Positions 33,455-44,140 of a DNA stretch of 61,354 bases are shown here, piece after piece. Both the position numbers and the translations under genes were made by a program. The stretch comes from an uncultured Chloroflexales bacterium (GTDB taxonomy: Bacteria; Chloroflexota; Chloroflexia; Chloroflexales; Chloroflexaceae), in assembly GCA_937918935.1 (NCBI GenBank), contig CAKZSI010000055.1, positions 1 through 61,354 of the forward strand, read 5' to 3'. The first letter of the stretch is position 1. Every line of letters starts with the position of its first letter. Under the pieces are notes generated by a model. It had not been told where the DNA came from, searched no databases, and saw only the letters and a list, made by a program, of their open reading frames with translations.

Positions 33455-33633
33455 GTCGTTGATGCAATACGATCCCAGGAACCGCACACGATACGGTGAG
33501 ACGCTTCCAATGTCCAGTCTTACCGTCAGCGGCGTGCTGAGCGGCTCAACCCTATGGAACCCTGGGTCAAATCGGATGCGCACGTGCGTAGTGGGTCGGT
33601 ACAACCCTCCGGTTGACCGACCCACTCATTTTT
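33455..33633 (+). ncRNA. Candidate structured RNA ending at a terminator
   Basis: Nested complementary segments: CCCAGG (33474-33479) with CCTGGG (33561-33566); CCGC (33482) with GCGG (33541); CACG (33487) with CGTG (33533); ACGGTGAGAC (33493-33502) with GTCTTACCGT (33517-33526). Together they make one long branched hairpin with a 14-nt loop and a 16-nt single-stranded bulge on the 3' side. It runs directly into the intrinsic terminator at 33591-33633. The layout recalls small stable RNAs such as 6S, but no diagnostic sequence was recognised. The 5' end and promoter are not clear; the boundaries are estimates. Confidence 0.4.
33591..33633 (+). terminator. Intrinsic terminator
   Basis: GTGGGTCGGT (33591-33600) pairs with ACCGACCCAC (33616-33625), and the inner CAACC pairs with GGTTG with one bulged A, giving about 15 bp around a CTCC loop. 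TCATTTTT follows. It is 220 bp after the MBL-fold gene and 350 bp before pyrG. Confidence 0.85.
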
Positions 33634-33827
33634 ACGTCATTATCCCTGATGGGGTTCGTTCGTGGTGACTTCAGGCTCGACGAAAGATTTCGTTGGTCAG
33701 CATTGCACGTACCCGTTCGCGGGAGGCGCGGAGAGTTGGTCCCGCTGTGATCCGCCGGTTCTGCCCGCGGCGGCAGACCTCTCCCGCCTTCGCCAGGGCA
33801 TGTATGCGCTGTGGGCGGAACGGGAGG

Positions 33828-33850
33828 GCGGGGAGGCAGAACCTCCCCGC
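33828..33850. repeat. B-like palindrome upstream of pyrG
   Basis: GCGGGGAGG-CAGAA-CCTCCCCGC, 9-bp perfect arms, a shortened or diverged family B element. Confidence 0.5.
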
Positions 33851-33950
33851 GCCTCTCCAGATGGCACCCTGAGTGCGAATCGTGTCGAGGGTCTTCCGCG
33901 CAGGACGCCCGTTGCTGACCGTGTGCCACAATCGGCCCGGGGAGCCATAG

Positions 33951-35663
<1,713 letters not shown>

Positions 35664-35703
35664 GGGCTGGTTGTTCCAGGCGCCGTTCCGCGGTCGGTTG
35701 GAG

Positions 35704-35734
35704 GAGCGTGGGGAAACCTGGTTTCTCCACGCTC
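35704..35734 (+). repeat. Palindrome family A, copy 5 (15-bp arms)
   Basis: GAGCGTGGGGAAACC and GGTTTCTCCACGCTC around a T, with one G-T pair. It lies 40 bp after the pyrG stop and is a plausible terminator or 3' stabiliser. Confidence 0.7.
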
Positions 35735-35826
35735 TGCCATCGGATCTGCCGGGAGACCTTTCCATCCCTACTGGTGAAAAACTTCTCGATTTGGCGTCAG
35801 AAAGCCACATCCGAGCGGCAAAGGTC

Positions 35827-35854
35827 TTGCGTCACCCTGAAAAGTGTTTATAAT
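35827..35854 (+). promoter_or_regulatory. Promoter of the zinc-ribbon gene
   Basis: TTGCGT (35827-35832), 16-bp spacer, TATAAT (35849-35854). Start near 35861 gives a leader of about 134 nt. Confidence 0.65.
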
Positions 35855-35994
35855 ATGGGGTCAATGGGACGGCTTAGGCGAAGGCGATGGGCATAGCCAC
35901 CCCGACACCCTTGGGCTCAAGGGCGAACCTGCTCGCAACCCTGGCGCGGACCAATCACTTTTGGCAAAGGACCTTCGGCAAGGAGTAGCGAGCG

Positions 35995-36348
35995 ATGAGC
36001 TTCGCGGACAAGACCCTTACGTGTCGGGACTGCGGAATGGACTTTGTGTTCACGGCAGGTGAGCAGGAGTTCTACGCCTCAAAGGGGTTTATCAACGAAC
36101 CGGCCCGCTGTCCGTCGTGCCGTCAGGCCCGGAAGGCCGCCATGAACAACGGCGCCCCACGGGAGGACCGCCCTCCCCGCTCCCCGATGGCTACCGGCGG
36201 GACACGCGAGCGGGTGACCTACAAAACCACCTGCGCCAACTGCGGTCAGGAGACGACCGTGCCCTTTGTGCCCAGAGGCACCAGGCCGGTGTATTGCAGC
36301 GCCTGTTTCGATGAACTGCGGAGCAGTGAGCGCGGAGCGCGGTTCTAA
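35995..36348 (+). CDS. Zinc-ribbon domain protein
   Basis: 117-aa protein with two zinc-binding modules. The first has Cys10, Cys13, Cys39 and Cys42 (CRDCGMDFVFTAGEQEFYASKG...CPSC), a pattern common in small bacterial zinc-ribbon proteins. The second has Cys80, Cys83, Cys101 and Cys104 (CANCGQETTVPF...VYCSAC). A flexible linker lies between. aaggag precedes the ATG by about 10 nt. It may bind nucleic acid or protein; no enzyme motif is present. It has its own promoter and a long leader, so its expression may be controlled after transcription starts. Confidence 0.85.
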   Translation: MSFADKTLTCRDCGMDFVFTAGEQEFYASKGFINEPARCPSCRQARKAAMNNGAPREDRPPRSPMATGGTRERVTYKTTCANCGQETTVPFVPRGTRPVYCSACFDELRSSERGARF

Positions 36349-36416
36349 TGTGGATCAAGTGTTCCGGTCAGTGCTCTAGAACTTGTCCGGATCACCAGGT
36401 TATCCGGTTACCGTCC

Positions 36417-36435
36417 GGGAGGGCATAGCCCTCCC
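36417..36435. repeat. Palindrome family B, perfect copy
   Basis: GGGAGGGC-ATA-GCCCTCCC between the convergent zinc-ribbon and sigma-factor genes. Confidence 0.75.
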
Positions 36436-36460
36436 AGATCCTCCTCTCAGGCAGGTGCAG

Positions 36461-36500
36461 AAGAAAAAGAGGGGGGCCTGGCATTGCCAGGCCCCCCTCT
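36461..36500 (-). terminator. Intrinsic terminator of the sigma factor gene
   Basis: AGAGGGGGGCCTGGCA (36468-36483) and TGCCAGGCCCCCCTCT (36485-36500) form a 16-bp inverted repeat. Read on the minus strand it is followed by TTTTCTT, 15 bp after the sigma factor stop. Confidence 0.88.
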
Positions 36501-36515
36501 CGTACCGTCTGGAAA

Positions 36516-37595
36516 TCACTCCAGATAATCCCGTAGATGCTGGCCCACATCCGGGCTGCGCAGCCGACGCAGGGCTTCGGCCTCGATCTGCCGGGCGCGC
36601 TCGCGGGTCATCCCCAGGGCGCGACCGACTTCCTCCAGCGTGCGCCGGCGACCATCCACCAGACCGTAGCGCAGGTCGATGATCCGGCGCTCCCGCTCGC
36701 TCAGATGATCCAGGGCATTGGCCAGGTCACGGCGGAGCAGTTGCGTCGAGGCAAACTCGGTGGGCGAGGGGATCTCCTCATCGGTGAGAAAATCGCCCAG
36801 GGTGTGCTCGCCTTCGTCGCCGACTGGCGTCTCAAGCGACACGGGCCGGCGCGCGGCCTCCAGCACGCGCTGGATGCGGTCCACCGGCTGCCCAAGGGCA
36901 ATGGCGATCTCCTCCGCCGTCGGTTGCCGCTCCAGCGACTGCGCCAGCCGCTCCGAAGCGCGCTTCACCTGGCCAACCGACTCGCTCATGTGCACGGGCA
37001 GGCGGATCGTCCGGCCATGCTCGGCAATCGAGCGGGTCACGGCCTGGCGGATCCACCAGGTCGCGTAGGTGCTGAAGCGATTGCCCTTACGGTAATCGAA
37101 CTTCTCCACCGCGCGCATCAGGCCGATGTTGCCTTCCTGGATAAGATCCAGGAGCGACAGGCCGCGCCCGACGTACTTCTTGGCGATGCTCACCACCAGA
37201 CGCAGATTGGCCTGGATCAGGTGACGCCGCGCGTCCTGGCCGAGTTGCACGTCCTGCTCCAGAGCGCGCCGCATCTCCGGCGGCAGATCCGCCGCGTTTA
37301 GACGCTCTTCGGCAAGGTTGCCGCGCTCGATTCGCTCGGCCAGTTCCACTTCCTCGCTCGCTGTCAGAAGCGAAACGCGACCGATTTCCTGCAAATAGTG
37401 CTGCACAGGGTCGAGGGCCGGCTCAGTGCCACGGGACTGCTCGGGGCTCTCGTGGGCCAGGTCCTCAAGTTCTTCGATGATATGTTCAACCTCGGGATCC
37501 TGCGCCAGAGCCTGTGCGTCGGTCAGTTCCCAGATGGATGTTGTCCGCTTGAGCATCGATCCGTGCTCCTCGCCTAGGGTTGAAAAAAGACACAT
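36516..37595 (-). CDS. rpoD: Primary-type RNA polymerase sigma factor (RpoD/SigA)
   Basis: 359-aa sigma-70 factor. Region 1.2 is [31 protein letters not shown], region 2 is [56 protein letters not shown] (-10 recognition), region 3 follows, and region 4 has [47 protein letters not shown] (-35 recognition). A short acidic N-terminus replaces region 1.1. ATG 37595 is preceded by ggggggag; ATG 37556, with gaggag upstream, would be 346 aa. Transcribed from a consensus promoter at 37733-37761. It could be the main sigma factor or a close paralogue; the genome may have several. Confidence 0.92.
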   Translation of the reverse strand: MCLFSTLGEEHGSMLKRTTSIWELTDAQALAQDPEVEHIIEELEDLAHESPEQSRGTEPALDPVQHYLQEIGRVSLLTASEEVELAERIERGNLAEERLNAADLPPEMRRALEQDVQLGQDARRHLIQANLRLVVSIAKKYVGRGLSLLDLIQEGNIGLMRAVEKFDYRKGNRFSTYATWWIRQAVTRSIAEHGRTIRLPVHMSESVGQVKRASERLAQSLERQPTAEEIAIALGQPVDRIQRVLEAARRPVSLETPVGDEGEHTLGDFLTDEEIPSPTEFASTQLLRRDLANALDHLSERERRIIDLRYGLVDGRRRTLEEVGRALGMTRERARQIEAEALRRLRSPDVGQHLRDYLE

Positions 37596-37732
37596 GACAA
37601 CTCCCCCCTTGCGGGCAGGAGTGGCACCTCCACAGCCATTCTTAACTTGCACTCAACGTGTCGGGGTTAAGCGCACGCGGGTTGTGTTGAGGGTGTGTGC
37701 CAGCAGCCATCATGCTGATAGCCGCGATGCCA

Positions 37733-37761
37733 AGTATAGTTGCGATATGACAACTTGTCAA
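37733..37761 (-). promoter_or_regulatory. Promoter of the sigma factor gene
   Basis: On the minus strand, TTGACA (37761-37756), 17-bp spacer, TATACT (37738-37733). This is a near-perfect sigma-70 promoter; the leader is about 130 nt to ATG 37595. Confidence 0.85.
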
Positions 37762-37854
37762 GGGTTTTTTTACCGAAATGTGGGCCGCGTCGGGTAGGGA
37801 GAGGGCCGTTCGCTCTCTTAACGGTCTGCATCGAAAACGCCACGCCTGAAAAAG

Positions 37855-38775
37855 CTACCAGGGTCGGGCGGCCAGCGCGCGGGCGACGCGGGCAGCAACA
37901 CGGGCATTCTGGCGCAGCAGCGCGACGTTGACGGCAATGCTTTCACCCCCCGTCTCTTCGGCAATGGCGGCCAGCAGAAAGGGGGTTACCGCCGGGCCAC
38001 GTACACCGGCAGCCTCGGCGCGGGCCAGGGCCCGGCTGATGGTGGCCTCCACCGTGGCGGAGGGCAGGGCAACCTCATGGGGTGGCGGTACACACAGCAG
38101 CATCCCGCCGGGCGCGGCCACGGCTGAATGCAAACGTTGGGCAGTCCAGAGCGCAGCGACCTCTTCGGGGTGGTCGGCGCGCGCCGGCAGGGGCAGCCCA
38201 CTGCTCCGGCTGTAGAAGGCCGGAAACTCCGCAGTGCCGTAGCCTACCACCGGCACGCCCAGGCTCTCCAGGTACTCCAGCGTGGCCGGCAGATCGAGAA
38301 TAGCCTTGGCCCCGGCGCACACCACCAGCACCGGAGTGCGGGCCAGTTCGATCAGATCCGCCGAAACGTCCCAGGTGCGGGCGGCATCGCGATGCACGCC
38401 ACCGATGCCACCGGTGGCGAAGACGGTGATGCCCGCGGCGGCGGCGAGGGCCATCGTCGCGGCGACGGTGGTAGCGCCATTGGCGCCCTGGACGATGCAT
38501 GCCGCCAGGTCGCGGCGCGAGAGCTTGCGCACCGCGGCCCCGCCTGTGGCAAAGCGCTCCAGTTCCGCCGGTGCCAGGCCCACGGTCGGCGTTCCGCCCA
38601 CCACGCCAATCGTCGCCGGAACCGCGCCCGCCGCGCGTACCTCGGCTTCCAGTGCCAGGGCGATCTCCAGGTTCTGCGGGTACGGCAGGCCGTGACTGAT
38701 CAGGGTGCTTTCTAGCGCTACGACCGCCTGGCCCTCTTCAACCGCGGCGGCTACTTCTTCGGAGAGACGGAGCAT
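37855..38775 (-). CDS. psuG: Pseudouridine-5'-phosphate glycosidase
   Basis: 306-aa PsuG, which splits pseudouridine 5'-phosphate into uracil and ribose 5-phosphate, part of pseudouridine breakdown. The family segments are VALESTLISHGLPYPQNLEIA, PATIGVVGGTPTVGL, KLSRRDLAACIVQGANGATTVAATM, VFATGGIGGVHRDA, VVCAGAKAILDLPATLEYLESLGVPVVGY and GGESIAVNVALLRQNARVAARVA. ATG 38775 is chosen because gaagg precedes it by 8 nt and it matches the family start. The kinase partner PsuK is not seen in this window. The long open frame upstream overlaps the carboxyltransferase gene and is not coding. Confidence 0.93.
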   Translation of the reverse strand: MLRLSEEVAAAVEEGQAVVALESTLISHGLPYPQNLEIALALEAEVRAAGAVPATIGVVGGTPTVGLAPAELERFATGGAAVRKLSRRDLAACIVQGANGATTVAATMALAAAAGITVFATGGIGGVHRDAARTWDVSADLIELARTPVLVVCAGAKAILDLPATLEYLESLGVPVVGYGTAEFPAFYSRSSGLPLPARADHPEEVAALWTAQRLHSAVAAPGGMLLCVPPPHEVALPSATVEATISRALARAEAAGVRGPAVTPFLLAAIAEETGGESIAVNVALLRQNARVAARVARALAARPW

Positions 38776-38838
38776 AGTGATGACCTTCGTGGTTCGTCGC
38801 GGCTGCGCCGTACAACAAGCGGGCAAAAGCATGTTTCT

Positions 38839-38857
38839 GGGAGGGCGCAGCCTTCCC
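38839..38857. repeat. Palindrome family B copy
   Basis: GGGAGGGC-GCA-GCCTTCCC with one mismatch, between psuG and the carboxyltransferase gene. Confidence 0.6.
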
Positions 38858-38905
38858 GGCCCCTTCCGGGCATGGCCTCTGATGACATCGTACTGTCGCT
38901 GGCAG

Positions 38906-40513
38906 TCACATGCGAAACACGCCGAACCTCGTTTCCTGGGCCGGGGCGTTGCTGGCCGCAGCCAGACCCAGGGCCAGGGCCTTGCGCGTATCGGTGGGCA
39001 CGAGGATGCCATCGTCCCAGAGGCGCGCGGTGGAGTAGTAGGGGCTGCCCTCGCGTTCGTACTTTTCGAGAATGGGCGCCTTGAAGGCCTCTTGCTCCTC
39101 GGGGGTCATGTCGCGGCCCTGGGCCAGCAGGTTGTCGCGACGCACGGTGAGCAGCACATTGGCGGCCTGCTGGCCCCCCATCACGCTGATGCGGGCGTTG
39201 GGCCACATCCAGAGCAGCCGGGGCTGGTAGGCGCGGCCGCACATGCCGTAGTTTCCGGCGCCAAACGAACCGCCTACTACCACGGTAAACTTCGGCACCG
39301 CGGCGCAACTCACGGCGGTGACCAGCTTGGCCCCATCTTTGGCGATCCCCCCGTTTTCGTACTGCCTGCCGACCATGAAGCCGGTAATGTTCTGCAGGAA
39401 GAGCAGCGGAATGCCACGCGCCGCGCAGAGTTCGATGAAGTGCGTCCCCTTCAGCGCGCTCTCGCTGAAGAGGATGCCATTGTTGGCCAGAATGCCGACG
39501 GGGATGCCCTCAATGTGTGCGAACCCGCAGACCAGGGTCGTGCCGTAGCGCGTCTTGAACTCATATAGCCGGCTGCCGTCTACCAGGCGGGCGATCACTT
39601 CGCGAATATCGTAGCTCTTGCGCGTGTCACGGGGGATGATGCCGTACAACTCCTCCGGATCGTAGCGTGGCGGTTCGGGGGCCCGCAATTCCCAGGGCGG
39701 GCGGCGGCGGGGGCCGAGGTTGGCGACGATGTCGCGCACGATCCCCAGGGCCTCGTGGTCATTCTCGGCGAAATGGTCGGCCACGCCGGAGAGGCGCGTA
39801 TGCACGTCGGCGCCGCCCAGTTCTTCGGCGCTGACCTCTTCGCCGGTGGCGGCCTTGACCAGCGGCGGCCCGCCGAGAAAAATTGTGCCGGTGCCCTTGA
39901 CGATCACCACCTCGTCGCTCATTGCCGGCACATAGGCCCCGCCGGCGGTGCACGAACCCATCACCGCAGCGATCTGCGGGATGCCCCGGGCCGACATCTG
40001 GGCCTGGTTGTAGAAGATGCGCCCGAAGTGGTCGCGGTCGGGGAAGACCTCGGCCTGCAGCGGCAGAAAGGCCCCGCCGCTGTCCACCAGGTAGATGCAG
40101 GGCAGGTGGTTCTCCTGGGCGATCTCCTGGGCGCGCAGGTGCTTCTTCACCGTGAGCGGGTAGTAGGTGCCACCCTTGACGGTGGCATCATTGGCGATGA
40201 TGACGCACTCGCGACCGCTCACCCGCCCGATGCCGGTGACGATCCCCGCGCCGGGCACATCATCCTCGTAGACGTGATACGCGGCCAGGGGGCTAAGCTC
40301 CAGAAAGGCGGCCCCTTCATCGAGCAGCAAATCGATCCGCTCACGCACAAGCAACTTGCCACGGGCGGTGTGCTTCTGGCGCGCGTCGGGGTTACCCCCG
40401 TGCGAGGCGGCGAGCATACGGCCGCGCAACTCGTCGGCAAGGGCGCGGTGGTAGACGGCGTTGGTTTTGAACTCTTCGCTCTGCGGGTTGATGTGAGAAT
40501 GAATGACTGTCAT
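38906..40513 (-). CDS. Acyl-CoA carboxylase carboxyltransferase subunit (MCC/PCC beta)
   Basis: 535-aa biotin-dependent carboxyltransferase. It moves the carboxyl group from carboxybiotin to an acyl-CoA. Both crotonase-like halves are present: [49 protein letters not shown] and [19 protein letters not shown] in the first; [62 protein letters not shown] in the second. The MCGRAY segment and overall length fit methylcrotonoyl-CoA carboxylase beta best, but propionyl- or geranyl-CoA use is possible. No biotin carboxylase or carrier gene lies beside it. ATG 40513 is the family start; the ribosome-binding site is weak. Confidence 0.88.
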   Translation of the reverse strand: MTVIHSHINPQSEEFKTNAVYHRALADELRGRMLAASHGGNPDARQKHTARGKLLVRERIDLLLDEGAAFLELSPLAAYHVYEDDVPGAGIVTGIGRVSGRECVIIANDATVKGGTYYPLTVKKHLRAQEIAQENHLPCIYLVDSGGAFLPLQAEVFPDRDHFGRIFYNQAQMSARGIPQIAAVMGSCTAGGAYVPAMSDEVVIVKGTGTIFLGGPPLVKAATGEEVSAEELGGADVHTRLSGVADHFAENDHEALGIVRDIVANLGPRRRPPWELRAPEPPRYDPEELYGIIPRDTRKSYDIREVIARLVDGSRLYEFKTRYGTTLVCGFAHIEGIPVGILANNGILFSESALKGTHFIELCAARGIPLLFLQNITGFMVGRQYENGGIAKDGAKLVTAVSCAAVPKFTVVVGGSFGAGNYGMCGRAYQPRLLWMWPNARISVMGGQQAANVLLTVRRDNLLAQGRDMTPEEQEAFKAPILEKYEREGSPYYSTARLWDDGILVPTDTRKALALGLAAASNAPAQETRFGVFRM

Positions 40514-40673
40514 AGGGAACTCTGGGGCTAATGGTGCATCCGGCAAGTCCCGTTGCACGAAAGTGCCGGGAGGGGGGCCGTGCCGTGAGCCTTGTCTCAT
40601 TTGCAAGGTATTGCTTCTAGACCTCCCCCTCAGGCAGGGCCCCGGGGCGTACCGGAGCGTTGCCCCCCTGTTG

Positions 40674-42701
40674 TCAGCCCAACAGGCCCTTAAGGGTCTC
40701 GGCGGCCTTGCGGTTCATTCCCGGCACAGCGGCCAGTTCCTCCACACTGGCGCGGCGGATGCCATCGAGGGAGCCGAAGGCTTGCAGGAGGGCCTTTTTG
40801 CGCCGGGGGCCGATGCCGGGGATCTCCTCCAGGGTCGAGGTGAGAGCTGCCTTGCCGCGGATCTTGCGATGGTAGGCGATGGCGAAGCGATGGGCCTCCT
40901 CGTCAATGCGCCGCACCAGGTGCAGGGCGGGGCTGGAACGCTCCAGCACGAGCGTCTCGGGCCGGTCAGGGCACACCAGGTCGAAACGGTCACGGTCGGG
41001 GCCTTTGGCCACGCCGACCACCGGGATGTGTTCGAAGCCCGCCTCGCGCAGCGCTGCCAGGGCGACATTGACCTGGGCGCGCCCGCCATCAATCAGCACC
41101 AGGTCGGGCAGATCGGCCCAGGTGGATGAGGGCAGGGCCGCATCGGCGCCCGGCGCGCCGGCATCGAGCGCCGGGGTCTCCTCCGGCAAGCGTTCCTCTT
41201 CCTCCTCGTCTTCGGCGCCGGAGGCGCTCGATGCCGGCGGCGGGGCCTGGGGCATCTCTGCGCCGGGCGCGCCCTGGCTCGCGGCGGCGCGCCGGAAGCG
41301 ACGACCGAGCGCCTCCCGCAGTGCGGCGACATCATTGGCGCCCTCGACCGTCTTGATGCGGAAGCGGCGGTAGGCCGAGGATTTCGGCTCGCCGTGCTCG
41401 AAGACGACCATACTGGCCACCGGATGCTGACCCTGAATGGTCGAGACATCGTAGCCCTCGATGCGGCGCGGGAGCGCGGGCAAGCCGAGCAGGTCGCGCA
41501 GGGCGCTGAGACCGGCGACGGCCCGCTGTTCGGTGTTGAGCCACTGCTGGCGCAACTCGGCGAGCTTCTGACGGGCATTGGTGGCGGCCAGTTCGACCAG
41601 TTCCTTCTTCTCGCCACGCCGGGGAACGGCGATCTCGACCTTGTGGCCCGACTTCTGGGCGAGCCAGGAGGCGATGATCATCGGCTCTTCAATATGGTCG
41701 GCCAGCAGGAGGGTGGGTGGCACAGTTGGAGCCCGGTCGTAAAACTGGGTGATGAACGAACCCAGCAGCGTGGCGTCACTCTCATCCTCGGCCCCCTGGA
41801 GGGTGAACGGCTCGGCATTGACCAGCTTGCCACCGCGGATAAACAGCACCTGCACCACCGCGGAGCCATCTTCGCGAGCAAAGGCGATCACATCCTGGTC
41901 CTCATCAACCGTGCGCAGCACCTGCTGGCGCTCGGAGATGCGCTCGATGGCCGTGATCCGGTCGCGGAGGTAGGCCGCCCGTTCAAAGTTCAGCGCCTCG
42001 GCGGCGGCCTCCATGTCGTGGCGAATATCGCGGACGATCTGGTCGGTGCGCCCCTCGAGGAAACGGCAGACGGCCGTAATCGTCGCCCGGTACTCCTCCT
42101 GCGAGACCAGCCCGGGCACGCAGGGGCCGAGGCAGCGCCGCATCTGGTAGTAGAGGCAGGGCTTGCCCAGCTTGCGATGGCGATTGAACTTGTCGTCCTT
42201 GCACTCATAGGGCGGACGAAAGGCGAAGAGCCGGTTGAGCAGATCAAGGGTCTTATAAACCGACCCGGCACTGGCGTAGGGGCCAAAGTAGCGCGCCCCA
42301 TCCTCGAGCACCGTGCGGGTGGGAAAGATGCGCGGCCAGTCCTCCTGGAGCGTCACTTTAATATAAGGATAGCTCTTGTCGTCCTTGAGCAAAATATTGT
42401 AGCGCGGCCGGTGCTGCTTGATCAGGTTCATCTCCAGCAGCAGGGCCTCCAGTTCGCTCTGGGTGACGACGATATCAAAATCGGCGATATGGCTGACGAG
42501 ACGGCGCGTTTTGGCGTTGAGACCGCGCGGCGAGCCGAAGTACGAGCGCATGCGATCGCGCAGACGCTTGCTTTTGCCTACGTAGAGCAACGTGCCCGTC
42601 GCGTCTTTCCACAGATACACGCCGGGTGCGTCGGGTACGCGCTTCAACCGCTCCTCGAAAGCTGCGGGATCGGCTATTGCTGTATACGAAAAATCGGGCA
42701 T
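40674..42701 (-). CDS. uvrC: Excinuclease ABC subunit C with disordered insertion
   Basis: 675-aa UvrC, which makes both incisions in nucleotide-excision repair. The N-terminal GIY-YIG nuclease has [19 protein letters not shown], the UVR motif region has [36 protein letters not shown], the RNase H-like nuclease starts YDVSTIQG, and two helix-hairpin-helix motifs end the protein ([25 protein letters not shown]). Within the RNase H-like domain, residues about 470-528 are a low-complexity insertion rich in Ala, Pro, Glu and Ser that ordinary UvrC lacks. ATG 42701 is the family start. Confidence 0.94.
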   Translation of the reverse strand: MPDFSYTAIADPAAFEERLKRVPDAPGVYLWKDATGTLLYVGKSKRLRDRMRSYFGSPRGLNAKTRRLVSHIADFDIVVTQSELEALLLEMNLIKQHRPRYNILLKDDKSYPYIKVTLQEDWPRIFPTRTVLEDGARYFGPYASAGSVYKTLDLLNRLFAFRPPYECKDDKFNRHRKLGKPCLYYQMRRCLGPCVPGLVSQEEYRATITAVCRFLEGRTDQIVRDIRHDMEAAAEALNFERAAYLRDRITAIERISERQQVLRTVDEDQDVIAFAREDGSAVVQVLFIRGGKLVNAEPFTLQGAEDESDATLLGSFITQFYDRAPTVPPTLLLADHIEEPMIIASWLAQKSGHKVEIAVPRRGEKKELVELAATNARQKLAELRQQWLNTEQRAVAGLSALRDLLGLPALPRRIEGYDVSTIQGQHPVASMVVFEHGEPKSSAYRRFRIKTVEGANDVAALREALGRRFRRAAASQGAPGAEMPQAPPPASSASGAEDEEEEERLPEETPALDAGAPGADAALPSSTWADLPDLVLIDGGRAQVNVALAALREAGFEHIPVVGVAKGPDRDRFDLVCPDRPETLVLERSSPALHLVRRIDEEAHRFAIAYHRKIRGKAALTSTLEEIPGIGPRRKKALLQAFGSLDGIRRASVEELAAVPGMNRKAAETLKGLLG

Positions 42702-42897
42702 CGTTGAATAAACAACCAGGAATCGGCAAATGAATATGTTTTTTGTTCCGCCCGCCAGGGTGATGCAATGACCGCATTGTACCCCCACGGGTGAGAGGCG
42801 TCAACGCAGGCGCCCGGCAGCACCATTTCATCTGTTCTTCATCTGCATAGATTATACTGAGCCTCGCGGCATGGCCCCTGCCCACCGGCAGGGGTGT

Positions 42898-42916
42898 GGG
42901 GAAACCGGGTTCTCCC
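42898..42916. repeat. Palindrome family A, copy 6
   Basis: GGGGAAACCGGGTTCTCCC, preceded by CCGGCAGGGGTGT, the usual left flank of the family. It lies between uvrC and the metallophosphoesterase gene. Confidence 0.6.
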
Positions 42917-42961
42917 GGACTCTGAAATGTCCATGGTTACATCAGAGAACAGATCCAGAAT

Positions 42962-43918
42962 ATGGCAATAACAACACAGCAATTTCGTCCACAGCGTGAA
43001 GGGCGACGTTTTGACCCCAGCCCGGGGCAGGTGCGGTATTCCGAGCGCTGGCTTGGCGCGGCGGCGAGCGCCGGCGCCCTGGCCGCTCTGGCGCTGGTCG
43101 CTGGTGGCGCGCCGGCGGCGGCGGCGCTGGGCCTGATCGGGGCCACCGGGGTGGCCTACGCCCTCTGGCACGAGCCGCGCCAGCCGCGGCTGGAACAGGT
43201 GACGCTCCGGCTGCCGCAGCTACCACCCGCCCTCGACGGGTTACGCATCGGCCAGTTGAGTGATCTGCACCTCGGCCTGCCCTACACCACCGAAAATACC
43301 CGCTGGGCCGTCGAGCGTCTGGTGGCCGAGCAGCCCGATCTGCTGGTGATGACCGGCGACTTCGTGAGCTACGAGCACGCCATCCCCGAGTTGCCAGAGC
43401 TTCTGGCGCCATTGCAATCCTGGCGCCCACGGCTGGGCATCTTCGCCGTGCCGGGCAATCACGACTACTGGGAAGGTTTCCCGGCCATCCAGCAGACGCT
43501 TGCCCCGCTGGGAATCGAGTTTCTGCTCAACAGTCACCGGCGACTGCGCGACGGCGAGGCCGAACTGGTCCTGGCCGGCGTTGACGATATGTGGGATGGC
43601 GCTCACGACCTGGCAGTGACCCTCGACGGCGCACCCGAGGGCGCCTTCACCGTACTCCTGTCGCACTGCCCTGACCTCGCCGACCAGGCAGCCGCCCGCG
43701 GGGTGCACCTGCAGCTTTCCGGACACACCCACGGCGGCCATGTCTACCTGCCGCTCCTCGGTTCGTTGTGCCTGCCGCGCCACGGCTGGCGTTATCCCAT
43801 CGGATACCGGAGCATCGGCGCACTCCAACTCTACGTCAGCCGGGGCATCGGCGGTCTGCCGTTGCGCTTCGGCTGTCCCCCCGAGGCCACGATCCTCACA
43901 CTGCGGCACACGTCGTAG
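42962..43918 (+). CDS. Membrane-anchored metallophosphoesterase
   Basis: 318-aa calcineurin-like phosphoesterase. Two hydrophobic segments (about 32-50 and 52-67) anchor or target it, then the catalytic domain follows with the metal motifs SDLHLG, TGDF, PGNHDYW, LSHCPD and GHTHGG in order. The arrangement is like YaeI/LpxG-type phosphodiesterases that act on phospholipid or nucleotide-lipid substrates; the real substrate is unknown. The ATG has no strong ribosome-binding site. It is transcribed away from uvrC. Confidence 0.87.
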   Translation: MAITTQQFRPQREGRRFDPSPGQVRYSERWLGAAASAGALAALALVAGGAPAAAALGLIGATGVAYALWHEPRQPRLEQVTLRLPQLPPALDGLRIGQLSDLHLGLPYTTENTRWAVERLVAEQPDLLVMTGDFVSYEHAIPELPELLAPLQSWRPRLGIFAVPGNHDYWEGFPAIQQTLAPLGIEFLLNSHRRLRDGEAELVLAGVDDMWDGAHDLAVTLDGAPEGAFTVLLSHCPDLADQAAARGVHLQLSGHTHGGHVYLPLLGSLCLPRHGWRYPIGYRSIGALQLYVSRGIGGLPLRFGCPPEATILTLRHTS

Positions 43919-43960
43919 GCCAGCGCACCGGCCTGACGGTGGCGTCGCACGATGAAGGAG

Positions 43961-43981
43961 GGGGAGGGCCAGGCCCTCCCC
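43961..43981. repeat. Palindrome family B, perfect copy
   Basis: GGGGAGGGCC and GGCCCTCCCC, 10-bp arms around an A, 43 bp after the metallophosphoesterase stop; possible terminator. Confidence 0.72.
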
Positions 43982-44003
43982 GAACCTCCCACAGCCAGGG
44001 TAC

Positions 44004-44022
44004 AGAGAAACCTGATTTCCCC
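44004..44022. repeat. Palindrome family A, copy 7
   Basis: AGAGAAACCTGATTTCCCC, a diverged copy flanked by GGGTAC on the left and ATACCCC on the right, 23 bp after a B element. Confidence 0.5.
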
Positions 44023-44140
44023 ATACCCCCGTACCCCTTGCCCCCGCCCTGCCCTTGTAGCGGCAAAGCCAGCCCTCACCCGAAACGTTGTATCATGAAC
44101 GCTACATCGCCTGCGAACCTTCTCGGGGAAGGATGGTGCC

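Larger units (their letters stand above)
35664..35994. other. Gap between pyrG and zinc-ribbon gene
   Basis: 331 bp with no gene: a family A palindrome (35704-35734), a promoter (35827-35854) and a leader of about 130 nt with a CCCTTG-GGCT-CAAGGG hairpin (35908-35923). Confidence 0.55.

Noticed and set aside
33455-33590. Structured RNA as SRP RNA, tmRNA or RNase P RNA
   Set aside because: The GGAA-loop of SRP RNA, the tRNA-like ends of tmRNA and the conserved GAGGAAAGUCC-type box of RNase P are not present.
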